Shown here one piece after another: positions 35,922 to 47,873 of a stretch of DNA of 64,000 nt. Below the pieces are notes generated by a model, which worked only from the letters and a program-made list of their open reading frames with translations, did not search any database and had not been told where the DNA came from. The position numbers and the translations under genes are program-made. This stretch comes from Lactiplantibacillus pentosus. Its GTDB lineage: Bacteria > Bacillota > Bacilli > Lactobacillales > Lactobacillaceae. The stretch lies in assembly GCF_003641185.1 (NCBI RefSeq), contig NZ_CP032757.1, forward strand, positions 2,046,001-2,110,000, written 5' to 3'. Each line of letters begins with the position of its first letter. Position 1 is the first letter of the stretch.

Positions 35922-38513
35922 TTATTCAATCGGAACTTCCTTCATGACGTAAGCTTCAATGACATCATTAACTTTGATATCGTTGTAGTCTTCGACCCGA
36001 AGACCAAGTTCGAAGCCTTGCTTGACTTCCTTCACATCATCCTTGAAGCGCCGTAAACTAGCTAACTTACCGTCATAAATCACGACACCATCACGAATGA
36101 CGCGAACACCGGAATCGCGGTGGATGACCCCGTCAGTGACCATCCCACCACCGATAGTTCCAAGCTTAGAAACCTTGTAGATTTCACGAATTTCAGCTTG
36201 ACCAGTGATTTCTTCTTCATACTTCGGTTCGAGCATCCCTTTCATCGCGCTCTCGATTTCATCGATAGCGTTGTAGATGACTTGATGCAAACGAATATCA
36301 ACATCGTCTGTGTCAGCTTGGGCTTTGGCTTGTGGCGTTGGCCGTACGTTGAACCCGATGATGATGGCGTTACTTGCTTCGGCTAAGGCAACGTCACTTT
36401 CGTTGATTGCCCCAACGGCCGTATGAATAATGTTGACCCGAACACCTTCAACGTCGATTTTACGTAAGCTACCAGCTAAGGCTTCAACAGAACCTTGAAC
36501 GTCAGCCTTAATAATCACGTCAACTTCCTTGAGTTCCCCTTGCTTCATAGAATCAAAGAGGTTATCCAAGGTTACATGCGTCGTCTGCTTACGTTCTTCC
36601 ATTAAGGCTTGTTTTGCCCGTTGTTCACCGGCGTCGCGAGCCGTCTTTTCATCATCAAACACAACGAAACGGTCACCAGCATCTGGCACATCATTCAACC
36701 CAGTAATTTCAATTGGGGTTGAAGGAACGGCTTCTTTGATGCGTTTCCCATGGTCGTTGGTCATTGTCCGAACTTTCCCATAGGTATTGCCGACAACGAT
36801 TGGATCACCGACATGCATCGTCCCTTGTTGAACAAGCAAGGTCGCAGTTGACCCTTTCCCACGGTCAAGGCTGGCTTCCAAGACAGACCCAGCCGCATTT
36901 TGCTTAGGGTTAGCCGTTAATTCAAGGACTTCAGATTGTAATAAGATCATGTCCAATAATTCGTCAAGGTTCTTACCGAACTTAGCCGAAATTTGAACGA
37001 AGATCGTGTCGCCACCCCAGTCTTCAGGAATCAACCCATATTCAGTCAATTGTTCCATGACATGGTTCGGGTTAGCACCTGGCTTATCAATCTTGTTGAC
37101 TGCAACAATGATTGGCACCTTAGCAGCCTTCGCATGGTTGATGGCTTCGATGGTTTGTGGCATCACACCATCATCCGCAGCAACCACTAAGACCGTGATA
37201 TCAGTAATATCAGCACCACGCGCCCGCATTTCAGTAAAGGCCGCATGCCCTGGTGTATCTAAGAAAGTGATGATCTTGCCATCGTGCTTAACTTGATAAG
37301 CCCCGATTGCTTGTGTGATCCCACCGGCTTCGCCTTCAGTAACGTGAGTATGCCGTAATTTGTCCAGCAAGGTCGTCTTACCATGGTCAACGTGTCCCAT
37401 GACAGTAACCACTGGTGCCCGTGGTTCAAGGTTATCGGTATTATTCACTTCGTCATCGAAGAACTTGTCCAAGTCAGTGACGTCAACTTCAACTTTTTCT
37501 TGGGCGTCAATGCCGTAATCTGTCGCTAAAATTTCAATCGTATCCTTGTCGAGTGACTGGTTTTGGTTAACCGCCACGCCCAACATGAATAACTTCTTAA
37601 TAATTTCAGCTGGTTCACGGTGCAATAACTTCCCTAAATCTTGGGCGTTCATGCCGACCGTGTAAACCAGTGTTTCTGGCAACGGCTTGTCCTTACGAAC
37701 TGGCGCCGGCTTGTTGTTCACTTGGCGAATCCGTTGATTCTTATTGTTATTGCGGTTGCGGTTGTTGCGGTTGTTACGACGACGGTTATTGTTGTTACCA
37801 CCACGATAACGACCACCACCGTTGCCGCCACCATTGTTGTTACTATTCAAACTACCACCGAAGCGGCCGCTACCATTCCGCGCACTGTTCGTCGTCCCGT
37901 TAGAACGATTGTTGTTGGAATTGTTGCTGTTCGAACTACGGTTGTTGTTGCTATTCCGGTTTTGGCCACCGTTATTGTTGCTGCGGTTGCTAGTGTTGTT
38001 AGAACGGTTACCGCCATTGTTAGACCGGTTCGATGAATTGTTGTTCGAACGGTTGTTATTTGGCCGGTTACTGCTGTTATTAGACCGGTTAGCCCCATTG
38101 CCGCCGTTATTGCGACTATTGTTTGTCCGCGTATTATTGTTGGACCGGGTTGCGTTACCATTAGACCGGCTGCCGCCATTGTTATTGCGACTTTGACTAT
38201 TATTTTGGTTATTATTACGATTATTATTCAAAGAATCACCACTCTGTAAATGACGCGAGTTGGATTGCTGCTGATTAGCAGTTCGTGTCACATTTTTGGC
38301 GACGGGATGCGTCGCCTGACTCCGCTGTGTCGGAGCCGATTGAGACTTAGGATGGGTAACGGTCGCCGCGCCAGTTAATTGGCGGACTTCAGCGTCACCG
38401 AGGGTCGACATATGATTTTTAACCGCGAAGCCCAATTGTTGTGCTTGCGCAATCAATTGTTTGCTTGGCACGTTCAAGGTCTTCGCAAGTTCGTAAATTC
38501 GCTGTTTTCCCAT
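35922..38513 (-). CDS. infB: Translation initiation factor IF-2
   Basis: An 863-residue GTPase that places fMet-tRNA on the 30S subunit and promotes subunit joining. Residues 1-52 form the IF2-N domain. Residues about 80-265 are a low-complexity stretch dominated by Asn with Ser, Arg and Gly, almost free of acidic residues. A second IF2-N-like part follows, then the G domain with [13 protein letters not shown] near residue 372, DTPGHAAF and NKIDKP, and domains II, III and IV ending in [21 protein letters not shown] lies before the ATG. The Asn-rich insert is unusual in composition for IF-2. Confidence 0.98.
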   Translation of the reverse strand: MGKQRIYELAKTLNVPSKQLIAQAQQLGFAVKNHMSTLGDAEVRQLTGAATVTHPKSQSAPTQRSQATHPVAKNVTRTANQQQSNSRHLQSGDSLNNNRNNNQNNSQSRNNNGGSRSNGNATRSNNNTRTNNSRNNGGNGANRSNNSSNRPNNNRSNNNSSNRSNNGGNRSNNTSNRSNNNGGQNRNSNNNRSSNSNNSNNNRSNGTTNSARNGSGRFGGSLNSNNNGGGNGGGRYRGGNNNNRRRNNRNNRNRNNNKNQRIRQVNNKPAPVRKDKPLPETLVYTVGMNAQDLGKLLHREPAEIIKKLFMLGVAVNQNQSLDKDTIEILATDYGIDAQEKVEVDVTDLDKFFDDEVNNTDNLEPRAPVVTVMGHVDHGKTTLLDKLRHTHVTEGEAGGITQAIGAYQVKHDGKIITFLDTPGHAAFTEMRARGADITDITVLVVAADDGVMPQTIEAINHAKAAKVPIIVAVNKIDKPGANPNHVMEQLTEYGLIPEDWGGDTIFVQISAKFGKNLDELLDMILLQSEVLELTANPKQNAAGSVLEASLDRGKGSTATLLVQQGTMHVGDPIVVGNTYGKVRTMTNDHGKRIKEAVPSTPIEITGLNDVPDAGDRFVVFDDEKTARDAGEQRAKQALMEERKQTTHVTLDNLFDSMKQGELKEVDVIIKADVQGSVEALAGSLRKIDVEGVRVNIIHTAVGAINESDVALAEASNAIIIGFNVRPTPQAKAQADTDDVDIRLHQVIYNAIDEIESAMKGMLEPKYEEEITGQAEIREIYKVSKLGTIGGGMVTDGVIHRDSGVRVIRDGVVIYDGKLASLRRFKDDVKEVKQGFELGLRVEDYNDIKVNDVIEAYVMKEVPIE

Positions 38514-38527
38514 AGTTTCACCCTCCT

Positions 38528-38833
38528 TTACTGATTCATGATCGCCACCATTTTCTTGGCAAACCCGGCGTCAGTAATGGCATAAACTGTTCGTTTATTG
38601 CCCGTCGCCGCATTCATTTCAGCTTTAGTAAAGGTATCGATCACAGGAACATCATAAGATTGGGCCTTATCATGGAACTTTTTGGCAGTCGTGGGACCGG
38701 CATCACTAGCAATAAAGACTAGCTTGGCCGTCTGATTACGAATCGCAGCTAAGGTCAAGCCTTCGCCTGCAATTTGCTTACTGGCACGCCGTGAAAGGCC
38801 CAGTAGGTTCAAACAAGCTTGGTTAGGCGTCAT
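38528..38833 (-). CDS. ylxQ: L7Ae-family K-turn RNA-binding protein YlxQ
   Basis: A 101-residue protein of the L7Ae/L30e fold that binds K-turn [19 protein letters not shown] opens it, and [16 protein letters not shown] is the family core strand-helix. A 44-codon in-frame extension upstream belongs to the overlapping ylxR and is not coding. It overlaps the 3' end of ylxR by 11 bases, the normal order in Firmicutes. Confidence 0.92.
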   Translation of the reverse strand: MTPNQACLNLLGLSRRASKQIAGEGLTLAAIRNQTAKLVFIASDAGPTTAKKFHDKAQSYDVPVIDTFTKAEMNAATGNKRTVYAITDAGFAKKMVAIMNQ

Positions 38834-39122
38834 TTCCGAAGAGTTCCTTTCGCGCTTGTTGGTGATCCACGTAGGCCACCAATTCATCGTAAAAATCCGC
38901 GTCGACTTTGATGCCGAATGCCTTATCGAAGGTTTTTTCCTTCTTGGCACGTTGGGCAACTGCAACGTCTAACGCAATGTAAGCACCGCGTCCTGGCTTC
39001 TTACCAGTTGGATCTACGGAAACTTCATCCTGCTTGTTCTTAACGACCCGGACTAAGTCTTTTTTGGGATGCATTTCACCCGTCACAATGTCCTTTCGTA
39101 ACGGCACTTTTCTTTTTTTCAT
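38823..39122 (-). CDS. ylxR: RNase P modulator-type protein YlxR (DUF448)
   Basis: A 99-residue basic protein of the DUF448 family with KRKVPLRKDIVTGEMHPKK at the start and GKKPGRGAYI near residue 40, the two family signatures. Homologues bind RNA, and one has been reported to act on RNase P. AAAGGAGG lies 9 bases before the ATG. Lies between nusA and ylxQ. Confidence 0.93.
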   Translation of the reverse strand: MKKRKVPLRKDIVTGEMHPKKDLVRVVKNKQDEVSVDPTGKKPGRGAYIALDVAVAQRAKKEKTFDKAFGIKVDADFYDELVAYVDHQQARKELFGNDA

Positions 39123-39163
39123 AATCCCAGACCTCCTTTGATTACTTCATTACGAACCTGACC

Positions 39164-40426
39164 CTATTCAGCGTCACTGGCAGCTTCATCAGAGGCTGCA
39201 GCTTCTGAATCGGTGACTGCTTCAGGTTCAGTTGCTTCTGAATCAGTTGCTTCAGGTTCTGCGTCAGTCGCTGCTGATGGTTCAGCGGCAACATCGTCAG
39301 CCACACCATCACTGACAGGGGCATCTTCAGTCGCTGCTTGTGGTGCTGTTTCGGCAGCTGCCACATCATCAGGGTTTGCATCCATTATATCAGATGCTTC
39401 GGTTTCAGATTTGATATCGATCTTGAAGCCGGTCAACTTAGCTGCTAAACGTGCATTTTGACCACGTTTCCCAATTGCTAATGATAATTGGTAATCAGGA
39501 ACGACCACGGTACAGCCGCGTTCGTTTTCAGGGTCAAAAATGACATCCAAGACTTCGGCGGGGTTCAACGCATTGGCGATGAAGACTGCCGTATCATCCG
39601 TCCATTCAACGATATCCATGTTTTCGCCATGGAGTTCGTTAACAATGGTTTGGACCCGTTGGCCTTTTGGTCCGACACAGGTCCCGACTGGATCAACGTT
39701 TGGATTGTTTGAACGAACTGCGACCTTAGCGCGATCACCCGCTTCACGAGCAATTGAGACGATTTCAACGATCCCGTCGAAAATTTCAGGCACTTCTTGT
39801 TCGAACAACCGTTTCAACAAGTCCGGCGCAGTCCGCGAAACGAACACTTGGGGACCCTTAGTGGCATTTTCCACTTTAGAAACGTAAACCTTGATTTTAT
39901 CGTGAATCCGGTATACTTCACCTGGTAATTGGTCGGAGCGGCCCATAACGGCTTCCACCTTACCTAAGCTAACGTAAACGAACCGATTATCTTGGCGTTC
40001 AACTTCACCAGTGACGATTTCATTTTCGTACTGGCTGTATTCGTCATAGATGATCCCACGTTCAGCTTCACGTACCCGTTGCATGATGACCTGCTTTGCC
40101 GTTTGAGCGGCGATGCGGCCAAAGTTCTTAGGTGTGACTTCAAACCGAATGTCATCACCAATTTCGTAAGCCCGGTTAATTGCTAACGCGTCTTGTAAGC
40201 TAACTTCCAGCCTTGAGTCAAAAACATCTTCAACGACTTCTTTGACCGCATATACGTGAATATTACCCTTTACTTGATCAAAGTCAACTTCAACGTTTTG
40301 CGCCTGACCGTAGTTCCGTTTGTATGCAGAAACCAAGGCAGCTTCGAGGGCTTCGATCACAACTTCTTTTTTGATGCCCTTTTCTGATTCGAGGGTGTCT
40401 AAGGCCCCTAATAATTCCTTACTCAT
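39164..40426 (-). CDS. nusA: Transcription termination/antitermination protein NusA
   Basis: A 420-residue NusA that binds RNA polymerase and modulates pausing and termination. The N-terminal domain is followed by an S1 domain (IVTGEVERQDNRFVYVSLG near residue 137) and two KH domains (GPKGQRVQTIVNELHGE near 245; LAIGKRGQNARLAAKL near 320). The last 70 residues form an acidic, Ala/Glu/Asp/Ser-rich repetitive tail with no helix-hairpin acidic repeats of the E. coli type. AAAGGAG precedes the ATG. Confidence 0.97.
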   Translation of the reverse strand: MSKELLGALDTLESEKGIKKEVVIEALEAALVSAYKRNYGQAQNVEVDFDQVKGNIHVYAVKEVVEDVFDSRLEVSLQDALAINRAYEIGDDIRFEVTPKNFGRIAAQTAKQVIMQRVREAERGIIYDEYSQYENEIVTGEVERQDNRFVYVSLGKVEAVMGRSDQLPGEVYRIHDKIKVYVSKVENATKGPQVFVSRTAPDLLKRLFEQEVPEIFDGIVEIVSIAREAGDRAKVAVRSNNPNVDPVGTCVGPKGQRVQTIVNELHGENMDIVEWTDDTAVFIANALNPAEVLDVIFDPENERGCTVVVPDYQLSLAIGKRGQNARLAAKLTGFKIDIKSETEASDIMDANPDDVAAAETAPQAATEDAPVSDGVADDVAAEPSAATDAEPEATDSEATEPEAVTDSEAAASDEAASDAE

Positions 40427-40446
40427 GTGTAGACTCCTTTACTTAT

Positions 40447-40923
40447 TTAGAACTTTACCGCTAAGCGGGCTTGTGAAATCTGATCACGATTGATCGTGAC
40501 CGTCTTATGACGGGTCTTATCTAAATAATCGATTGTCACCGTGGTTGGCGTGACTTCCGTCAAATCACCTTCAAAGACCTTTTTACCATCTAATTTCTGG
40601 TATAAACCAACGTGTACATATTTTCCGATGGCATTTTGATAATCTGCTTCCTTCTTCAGCGGCCGTTCCGCACCAGGCGAAGAGACCTCTAAAAAGTAAG
40701 CTTGTGGAATTGGATCAGGTTCCATCGTATCCAACTTCTCACTTAGTTCATCACTAACCATCGCACATTCTTCAATATTAATGCCGCCTGGCTTGTCGAT
40801 GTAGAGCCGCAAGTACCAGCTCTGACCTTCGCGCACAAATTCCAGGTCGACGAGTTCAAACTGGTGTGCGCTGACAATGGCTGCGGCCACTGGCTGAATG
40901 GTTTCAACAACATTATTGCTCAA
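40447..40923 (-). CDS. rimP: Ribosome maturation factor RimP
   Basis: A 158-residue protein needed for 30S subunit assembly. [18 protein letters not shown] and [18 protein letters not shown] are the family signatures. The start codon is TTG (40921-40923) preceded by TAGGAGG at 7 bases. First gene of the rimP-nusA-ylxRQ-infB-rbfA operon, behind a leader with two exclusive hairpins. Confidence 0.96.
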   Translation of the reverse strand: MSNNVVETIQPVAAAIVSAHQFELVDLEFVREGQSWYLRLYIDKPGGINIEECAMVSDELSEKLDTMEPDPIPQAYFLEVSSPGAERPLKKEADYQNAIGKYVHVGLYQKLDGKKVFEGDLTEVTPTTVTIDYLDKTRHKTVTINRDQISQARLAVKF

Positions 40924-40953
40924 GGCTGTGCCTCCTATTCAGATTAGTCCAAT

Positions 40954-40990
40954 AAAAAGAGTGAGCATCGCTGCTCACTCGTTAACGAGT
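40954..40990 (-). promoter_or_regulatory. Leader attenuator of the rimP-nusA-infB operon
   Basis: Minus strand. An intrinsic terminator GAGTGAGCA/TGCTCACTC (40959-40980) with TTTTT lies only about 30 bases before the rimP start. Its first GAGT is also the end of a palindrome ACTCGTTAACGAGT (40977-40990), so the two cannot form together. There is no room for a promoter between terminator and rimP. Confidence 0.65.
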
Positions 40991-41011
40991 TTTAAATTAC
41001 AATCATATATT

Positions 41012-41036
41012 AGCACAATTATGGTCAAACCGCAAG
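41012..41036 (-). promoter_or_regulatory. Possible rimP operon promoter
   Basis: Minus strand: TTGACC near 41031-41036 and an extended -10 TGCTAATAT near 41012-41020, though the distance between them is short (about 10 bases), so the extended -10 is the stronger evidence. 41040-41218 holds nothing I recognise. Confidence 0.4.
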
Positions 41037-41218
41037 CTCACGCCTTTTATAGCCGTTAGCACTGGCAATTAATTACCCGTCGAAACCATGCCACAAAAGC
41101 ACGTTAATCACTGATATGACGGCATTGCTGCGCATCATATGGCCACAAACTGCAATGTTGCCCGTTGCACGTCCAATTTGACTAAAATTTCATCAATTTT
41201 TAACTTATTGGACGCGTT

Positions 41219-41406
41219 GTACTCGTGTTTAAAATTGCGAAGTGGGTTTCTGCGTGAGTTCAAATCGATGTCGGCTTACGTTCAAGCAATTGTCAACCGG
41301 CCCTGGAAGTCGGACTGGGACGAGCACATGCAGACAAACAGCAAGCCCAACAATTGGTATGATTTAATCATCTATAACGCTAAATAACAACTAGCATAAC
41401 GCGTAA
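41219..41406 (+). repeat. Dispersed foldback repeat, copy D (right end only)
   Basis: Matches the right domain of copies A-C from ACTCGTGTTTAAAATTGCG (41221) onward, including GAGTTCAAATCGATGTCGGC shared with C, and ends with AACTAGCATAACGCGTA (41389-41405), one base different from the terminal repeat of copy E. The left part is missing. One arm of the inner hairpin has decayed. It lies between polC and rimP. Confidence 0.8.
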
Positions 41407-41437
41407 AAGATGATTAAACCGTACAATCCATCTTCAA
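41406..41437 (-). terminator. Weak polC terminator
   Basis: Minus-strand AAGATGGATT and AATCATCTT pair with one bulge, followed by TTAC; directly after the polC stop and overlapping the repeat boundary. Confidence 0.4.
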
Positions 41438-44400
41438 TTAAAACAGAGATAATTGGTTTTCATCCGGTAAATCGTTCAGAACCCCATTTTCGGTCATGAA
41501 GTCGATCAAACTCTTAGAAACCTTACCGCGTTTCGATAAATCTTCCTTCGATAGGAATGGTTTATCCGCCCGTGCGGCCACGATCTGCTTGGCGACGTTC
41601 AGTCCAAGACCAGGCACGGCTCGGAATGGTGCAATCAGCGTGTCACCATCAATCAACCAATCGGATGCATCCGACTTATCTAAGTCGACCATGGAGAAGT
41701 TGAAGCCACGTTCCAACATTTCATTTGCCAGCTCGAGCACCGTCAGCAAGTTCTTTTCCTTGGCACTCGCATCCATCCCTTTATCCGTGATGGCTTTCAT
41801 CGAGGCCTTGACCGCTTCCTTACCATGAGCCATCGCGACGAGGTCGAAATCATCCGCCCGCACCGAGAAGTAGGCCGTGTAGTAAATCAGTGGGAAGTAT
41901 ACTTTGAAGTACGCGACCCGCAACGCCATCAAAATATAAGCCGCCGCATGCGCCCGTGGGAACATGTACTTGATTTTGAGACACGACTCGATGTACCAAT
42001 CGGGAACGTCAGCATCCTTCATCGCCTGTTGCCACTCGTCAGGAATCCCACGACCCTTCCGCACGTGTTCCATGATTTGGAAGGACATATCAGATTCCAT
42101 CCCATAGTGAATCAAGTCGGTCATGATGTTATCACGACACCCAATAACTTCGGCCAGCGTAACCGTACCATCCTTGATCAATTCTTCCGCGTTGCCGAGC
42201 CACACGTCGGTCCCGTGGGAGAGTCCAGAGATTTGAAGCAATTCGTTAAACGTCGACGGATGGGTTTCTTCCAGCATCCCCCGGACGAAGCGCGTCCCGA
42301 ATTCAGGAATACCCAGGGTCCCCGTTTTAGAGAAAATCTGGTCTTCGGTGACGCCTAAGACTTCGGGACTTGAGAAAATCTTCATGACATTTGGATCAAC
42401 TGGCGGAATGCTTTCAGGTTGAATTCCCGACAAATCTTGGAGCATCCGAATCATCGTCGGGTCATCATGTCCCAGAATATCAATTTTCAAGATATTATCA
42501 TGAATCGAATGGAAATCAAAGTGGGTCGTTTGCCAGGCCGCACTCTGGTCGTCAGCGGGATATTGGACTGGTGTAAAGTCATAAATATCCATATAGTCCG
42601 GCACAACAATGATACCGGCCGGATGTTGCCCAGTCGTCCGCTTGACCCCCGTCGTGCCTTTGGCTAACCGGTCGACCTCGGCTGAACGCAACGTTTGATT
42701 GGTATCACGTTCGTACGCCTTGACGTAGCCATAACCAGTCTTATCTGCGACCGTTCCAATCGTCCCGGCACGGTAAACATTTTTCTCACCGAACAAGACT
42801 TTGGTATAGTTGTGGGCAATCGGTTGGTAGTCACCGGAGAAGTTTAAATCAATATCCGGCACCTTGTTTCCGTAGAAACCAAGGAAAGTTTCGAATGGGA
42901 TGTTTTGCCCATCACGAACCATGTTAGTGCCACATTCAGGACAATCCTTCGGCGGTAAATCGTAGCCAGAACCATATTCATTATTCGTATAGAAATGCGA
43001 ATATTGGCAATTTGGACAACGGTAATGTGGCGGCATCGGGTTAACTTCCGTAATCCCAGATAGCGTTGCGACCAGACTAGACCCAACGGAACCACGCGAC
43101 CCAACCAGGTAACCGTCCTTGTTACTCTTGAACACCAGCCGTTGGGCAATCAAGTAAATAACCGAGAACCCGTTCCCGATAATACTCTTCAACTCTTTGT
43201 CGACTCGTTTTTGGACGATTTCCGGTAATGGATCACCGTACCAAGCATGGGCTCGATCCATGGTCAGCTTCTCGATTTCAGCTTCGGCACCCTTCATCCG
43301 CGGCGTATACAGTTTGTCCTTGACCGGACGGACGATTTCAAACCGGTCCGCAATCGCGCGTGGGGTATCGACAACGATTTCATGGGCGGTATCCGCACCG
43401 AGAAAATCAAAGTCTTTGAGCATTTCGTCTGTCGAGCGGAAATGCACATCTGGGCGTTCCGTTCGATTCAATGGATTACCCGGTTGCGAATGAATCAAGA
43501 TCTTACGATAAATTTTATCTTCTGGGTTGAGATAATGAACATCGCCAGTCGCAGCGACCGGAATATTCATTTCATGACCCAGTTCGACCATGTTACCGAT
43601 AATCTCTTCTAAGTGAGCCGTATCGGCAATCAAGCCACTCTCAATCAGTGCCGAGTAAGCCGCTTTTGGTTGGACCTCCAGGAAGTCATAGTAACCAGCC
43701 TTCTGACGGGCTTCTTCCTTCCCTTTTTGCATCATTGCGGTGAAGACTTCACCACTTGAGCAAGCCGAACCGACCAGAATTCCATCTCGATATTTATTCA
43801 GAATGCTTCGCGGCACCCGTGGCACCCGGTAATAGTATTCGACGTTAGATAGTGAAATGATTCGGAACAGGTTCTTCAAACCGGCTTGCGTCTGCGCATA
43901 CAATGTCGCGTGGAATGGCCGCGCGTGGCGATAAGCTGCATTCTCATTCATATGATCATTTAATTGTTCGTGGAACTGGACCCCATAGCGTTCCTCAGCG
44001 TCCTTCAAAAAGATGTGGTTCAAATGTCCCGTAGATTCCGCATCATAAATCGCCCGGTGATGGTGTTCCAAGTTAACGTTGAATTTCTTGGCCAGCGTAT
44101 TTAACCGGTAACCCCGTAAATTCGGGTATAGCCAGCGCGCCAGCGTTAACGTGTCAATGATTGGGTTCGTGATGGGGCCCATATGATGACGCGCGTACCC
44201 GGTATTCATGAACCCGATATCGAAAGTAACGTTATGACCAACGACGATGGCATCGCCATAGAATTCACGGAATAACTTGAAGACTTCCTCTTCGGATTTC
44301 GAACCACGGACCATGTCATCCGTGATACTGGTCAAATTGGTCGTCGTTTCCGATAAATGAAAACCAGGGTCGATAAATTCTTCAAACTGGTCGACAACGT

Positions 44401-45751
44401 TTCCTTTGACCATCTTAACTGCAGACAATTCGATGACACGGTCATAAATGGCGGATAGTCCGGTCGTTTCAGTATCAAAGATAACGTAAGTCGATTCTTT
44501 TAAATCGACGTGCGCGTCATTGTAAGCAATCGGCACCCCATCATCAACCATGTTGGCTTCGACCCCGTACAAAATTTTGATGTTATTCTTTTCACCAGCT
44601 GCAAAAGCTTCCGGAAAGGCCTGAGCGCCCGAATGGTCAGTGATAGCGATTGCCGGATGGCCCCACTTGGCCGCCTGTTTGACGTAATCGCTGACGCTGT
44701 TGGTCGCATCCATCTGACTCATGTTGGAGTGTAGATGTAATTCCACCCGTTTATCATCCGCTGGCGCCGTATCTTGACGACTGGCGTGCGACGTCTCATT
44801 AATGTCGTAGGCGTTGATCGTCAAATCCCGCATGAAACTATCTTCTTGGACGGAACCGCGAACACGGACCCACATCCCAGTGTGTAGCGCTGCAAATTGG
44901 GCCTCGTCGTCTGCATTGCGAGAGAACTTCTTAACAACCATCGACGAGCTATAATCGGTTACTTTTAAAATCAATAACTGTCGTTGTGAACGCAGCGTCC
45001 GGACTTCCATGTCGAAAACGTAACCTTCAACGATGACAGACCGCTCTTCTTCCGTAATTTGAACCATTTGTTTGGCTGGTTCTTGCGGATTGATTTGCTT
45101 TCCTAATTGCACTGGACCATCGATTGGCGCCGGAGAATCAGCCTGCTTCTGCCGCTTTTCATTGGCTTTCTTGATGGCCGCTTCGGCCTTTTTTGCTAGT
45201 TCTTGATCCGACTTGGCCTTCTGCTCGTGGAATTCCTTGATTTTTGCTTGCGACGCACTTTCGTCAATCATCGTGTGGATCGAGAACTTTGGAAACCCGA
45301 GTCGATGATACGTCGATTCAATCGGCCCCAAAGCTTGATTGGTCAAGAAATTTTGAATCACTTCATTTTCAGCTAATAGAATAACGCGACCATCTTCATA
45401 GGTCGGTACGTTGCTATTGCACAGAGACTGAACAAGTGACGACTTAATCCCACTATGTTGAACGATCCACTCCCAATACTCTGCTAGTTCGCGACCATTG
45501 ACTTCGGTATCATCCGTGACGATTTTATACGTCACCCGGGCAATGTCCTTGAACGCAATTTGGAGTTTGTTTTGAAACGTCATAAATTGCGAGTAAGGTA
45601 GCACGTGTTGAAAATGCAAATGAAATTCCCAAACCTTGGAAGCTTGATGCACGGTCAACTTATCGATCGCCGCGGCCTCGAATTCAGGACCTGTCGGCAT
45701 CTCAATTTGTTCGAGGAGTTTCTCGAACATTTCTTGTTGGTTTAAACTCAC
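41438..45751 (-). CDS. polC: DNA polymerase III subunit alpha, Gram-positive type
   Basis: The 1437-residue replicative polymerase of low-GC Gram-positives. In order: N-terminal domains, an OB fold near residue 235, PHP domain with [14 protein letters not shown] near 332, an inserted DnaQ-type 3'-5' exonuclease with [12 protein letters not shown] near 420, and the polymerase core with the [16 protein letters not shown] stretch near 885 and a four-Cys zinc motif ([12 protein letters not shown]) near 910. The start is GTG with AGAGGAGG upstream. It is alone, behind a structured leader of about 225 bases. Confidence 0.98.
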   Translation of the reverse strand: MSLNQQEMFEKLLEQIEMPTGPEFEAAAIDKLTVHQASKVWEFHLHFQHVLPYSQFMTFQNKLQIAFKDIARVTYKIVTDDTEVNGRELAEYWEWIVQHSGIKSSLVQSLCNSNVPTYEDGRVILLAENEVIQNFLTNQALGPIESTYHRLGFPKFSIHTMIDESASQAKIKEFHEQKAKSDQELAKKAEAAIKKANEKRQKQADSPAPIDGPVQLGKQINPQEPAKQMVQITEEERSVIVEGYVFDMEVRTLRSQRQLLILKVTDYSSSMVVKKFSRNADDEAQFAALHTGMWVRVRGSVQEDSFMRDLTINAYDINETSHASRQDTAPADDKRVELHLHSNMSQMDATNSVSDYVKQAAKWGHPAIAITDHSGAQAFPEAFAAGEKNNIKILYGVEANMVDDGVPIAYNDAHVDLKESTYVIFDTETTGLSAIYDRVIELSAVKMVKGNVVDQFEEFIDPGFHLSETTTNLTSITDDMVRGSKSEEEVFKLFREFYGDAIVVGHNVTFDIGFMNTGYARHHMGPITNPIIDTLTLARWLYPNLRGYRLNTLAKKFNVNLEHHHRAIYDAESTGHLNHIFLKDAEERYGVQFHEQLNDHMNENAAYRHARPFHATLYAQTQAGLKNLFRIISLSNVEYYYRVPRVPRSILNKYRDGILVGSACSSGEVFTAMMQKGKEEARQKAGYYDFLEVQPKAAYSALIESGLIADTAHLEEIIGNMVELGHEMNIPVAATGDVHYLNPEDKIYRKILIHSQPGNPLNRTERPDVHFRSTDEMLKDFDFLGADTAHEIVVDTPRAIADRFEIVRPVKDKLYTPRMKGAEAEIEKLTMDRAHAWYGDPLPEIVQKRVDKELKSIIGNGFSVIYLIAQRLVFKSNKDGYLVGSRGSVGSSLVATLSGITEVNPMPPHYRCPNCQYSHFYTNNEYGSGYDLPPKDCPECGTNMVRDGQNIPFETFLGFYGNKVPDIDLNFSGDYQPIAHNYTKVLFGEKNVYRAGTIGTVADKTGYGYVKAYERDTNQTLRSAEVDRLAKGTTGVKRTTGQHPAGIIVVPDYMDIYDFTPVQYPADDQSAAWQTTHFDFHSIHDNILKIDILGHDDPTMIRMLQDLSGIQPESIPPVDPNVMKIFSSPEVLGVTEDQIFSKTGTLGIPEFGTRFVRGMLEETHPSTFNELLQISGLSHGTDVWLGNAEELIKDGTVTLAEVIGCRDNIMTDLIHYGMESDMSFQIMEHVRKGRGIPDEWQQAMKDADVPDWYIESCLKIKYMFPRAHAAAYILMALRVAYFKVYFPLIYYTAYFSVRADDFDLVAMAHGKEAVKASMKAITDKGMDASAKEKNLLTVLELANEMLERGFNFSMVDLDKSDASDWLIDGDTLIAPFRAVPGLGLNVAKQIVAARADKPFLSKEDLSKRGKVSKSLIDFMTENGVLNDLPDENQLSLF

Positions 45752-45991
45752 CAGTGGTCCTCCTCTTATCTCATTTAAACGTTCTTGATTAGTTAACGCC
45801 TATTTCGGTGCTGATGTGAACGGCTGTCTGAGTCTGACTACGAGCTAATCAGCATCACTTCTGAAGCATCATCAAAGTCCAAAGTGAAGCCAGTTACTGC
45901 AATCACACGGTTCAGAGAACCTAAGTACTCACATCTATCACCGATTCAGTGAAGGTGTGACCCGTTCACATGAAACGTTACTATTTTATCA
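45752..45991 (-). promoter_or_regulatory. polC promoter and structured leader
   Basis: Minus strand: extended -10 TGATAAAAT (45983-45991) gives a start near 45976. The leader begins with ATGTGAACGG (45962-45971), complementary over 10 bases to CCGTTCACAT at 45814-45823; inside are further hairpins such as GGTTC/GAACC. No T-box sequence and no T-run after these stems, so this is not a standard attenuator. Confidence 0.5.
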
Positions 45992-46027
45992 CAGTCTGCG
46001 GCTCACGCCACGTGATTGGTTGGCAAA

Positions 46028-46070
46028 AGAAAAATCATCTAGTTCTCGTAAATCCCAACTAGATGATTTC
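46028..46070 (-). terminator. proS terminator
   Basis: Minus-strand 13-bp stem AAATCATCTAGTT with AACTAGATGATTT, then TTCTTTT, about 55 bases after proS. Confidence 0.9.
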
Positions 46071-46125
46071 TTCCAATAACTAACAAAAATGAATAGCGCG
46101 TTACATGACGCACGCTACCGTGTAA

Positions 46126-47835
<1,710 letters not shown>

Positions 47836-47873
47836 CTACAAATCTTCTCCTTATTATTCCAAATTAGTATCGC

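Noticed and set aside
37641..38196. Long frames on the opposite strand of the infB Asn-rich region
   Set aside because: They are shadows of AAC/AAT repeat codons, giving Leu/Val/Cys-rich nonsense.
37715..38275. Short repeated units that could be mistaken for a CRISPR-like array
   Set aside because: They are degenerate codon repeats inside infB, with no regular spacers and no cas genes.
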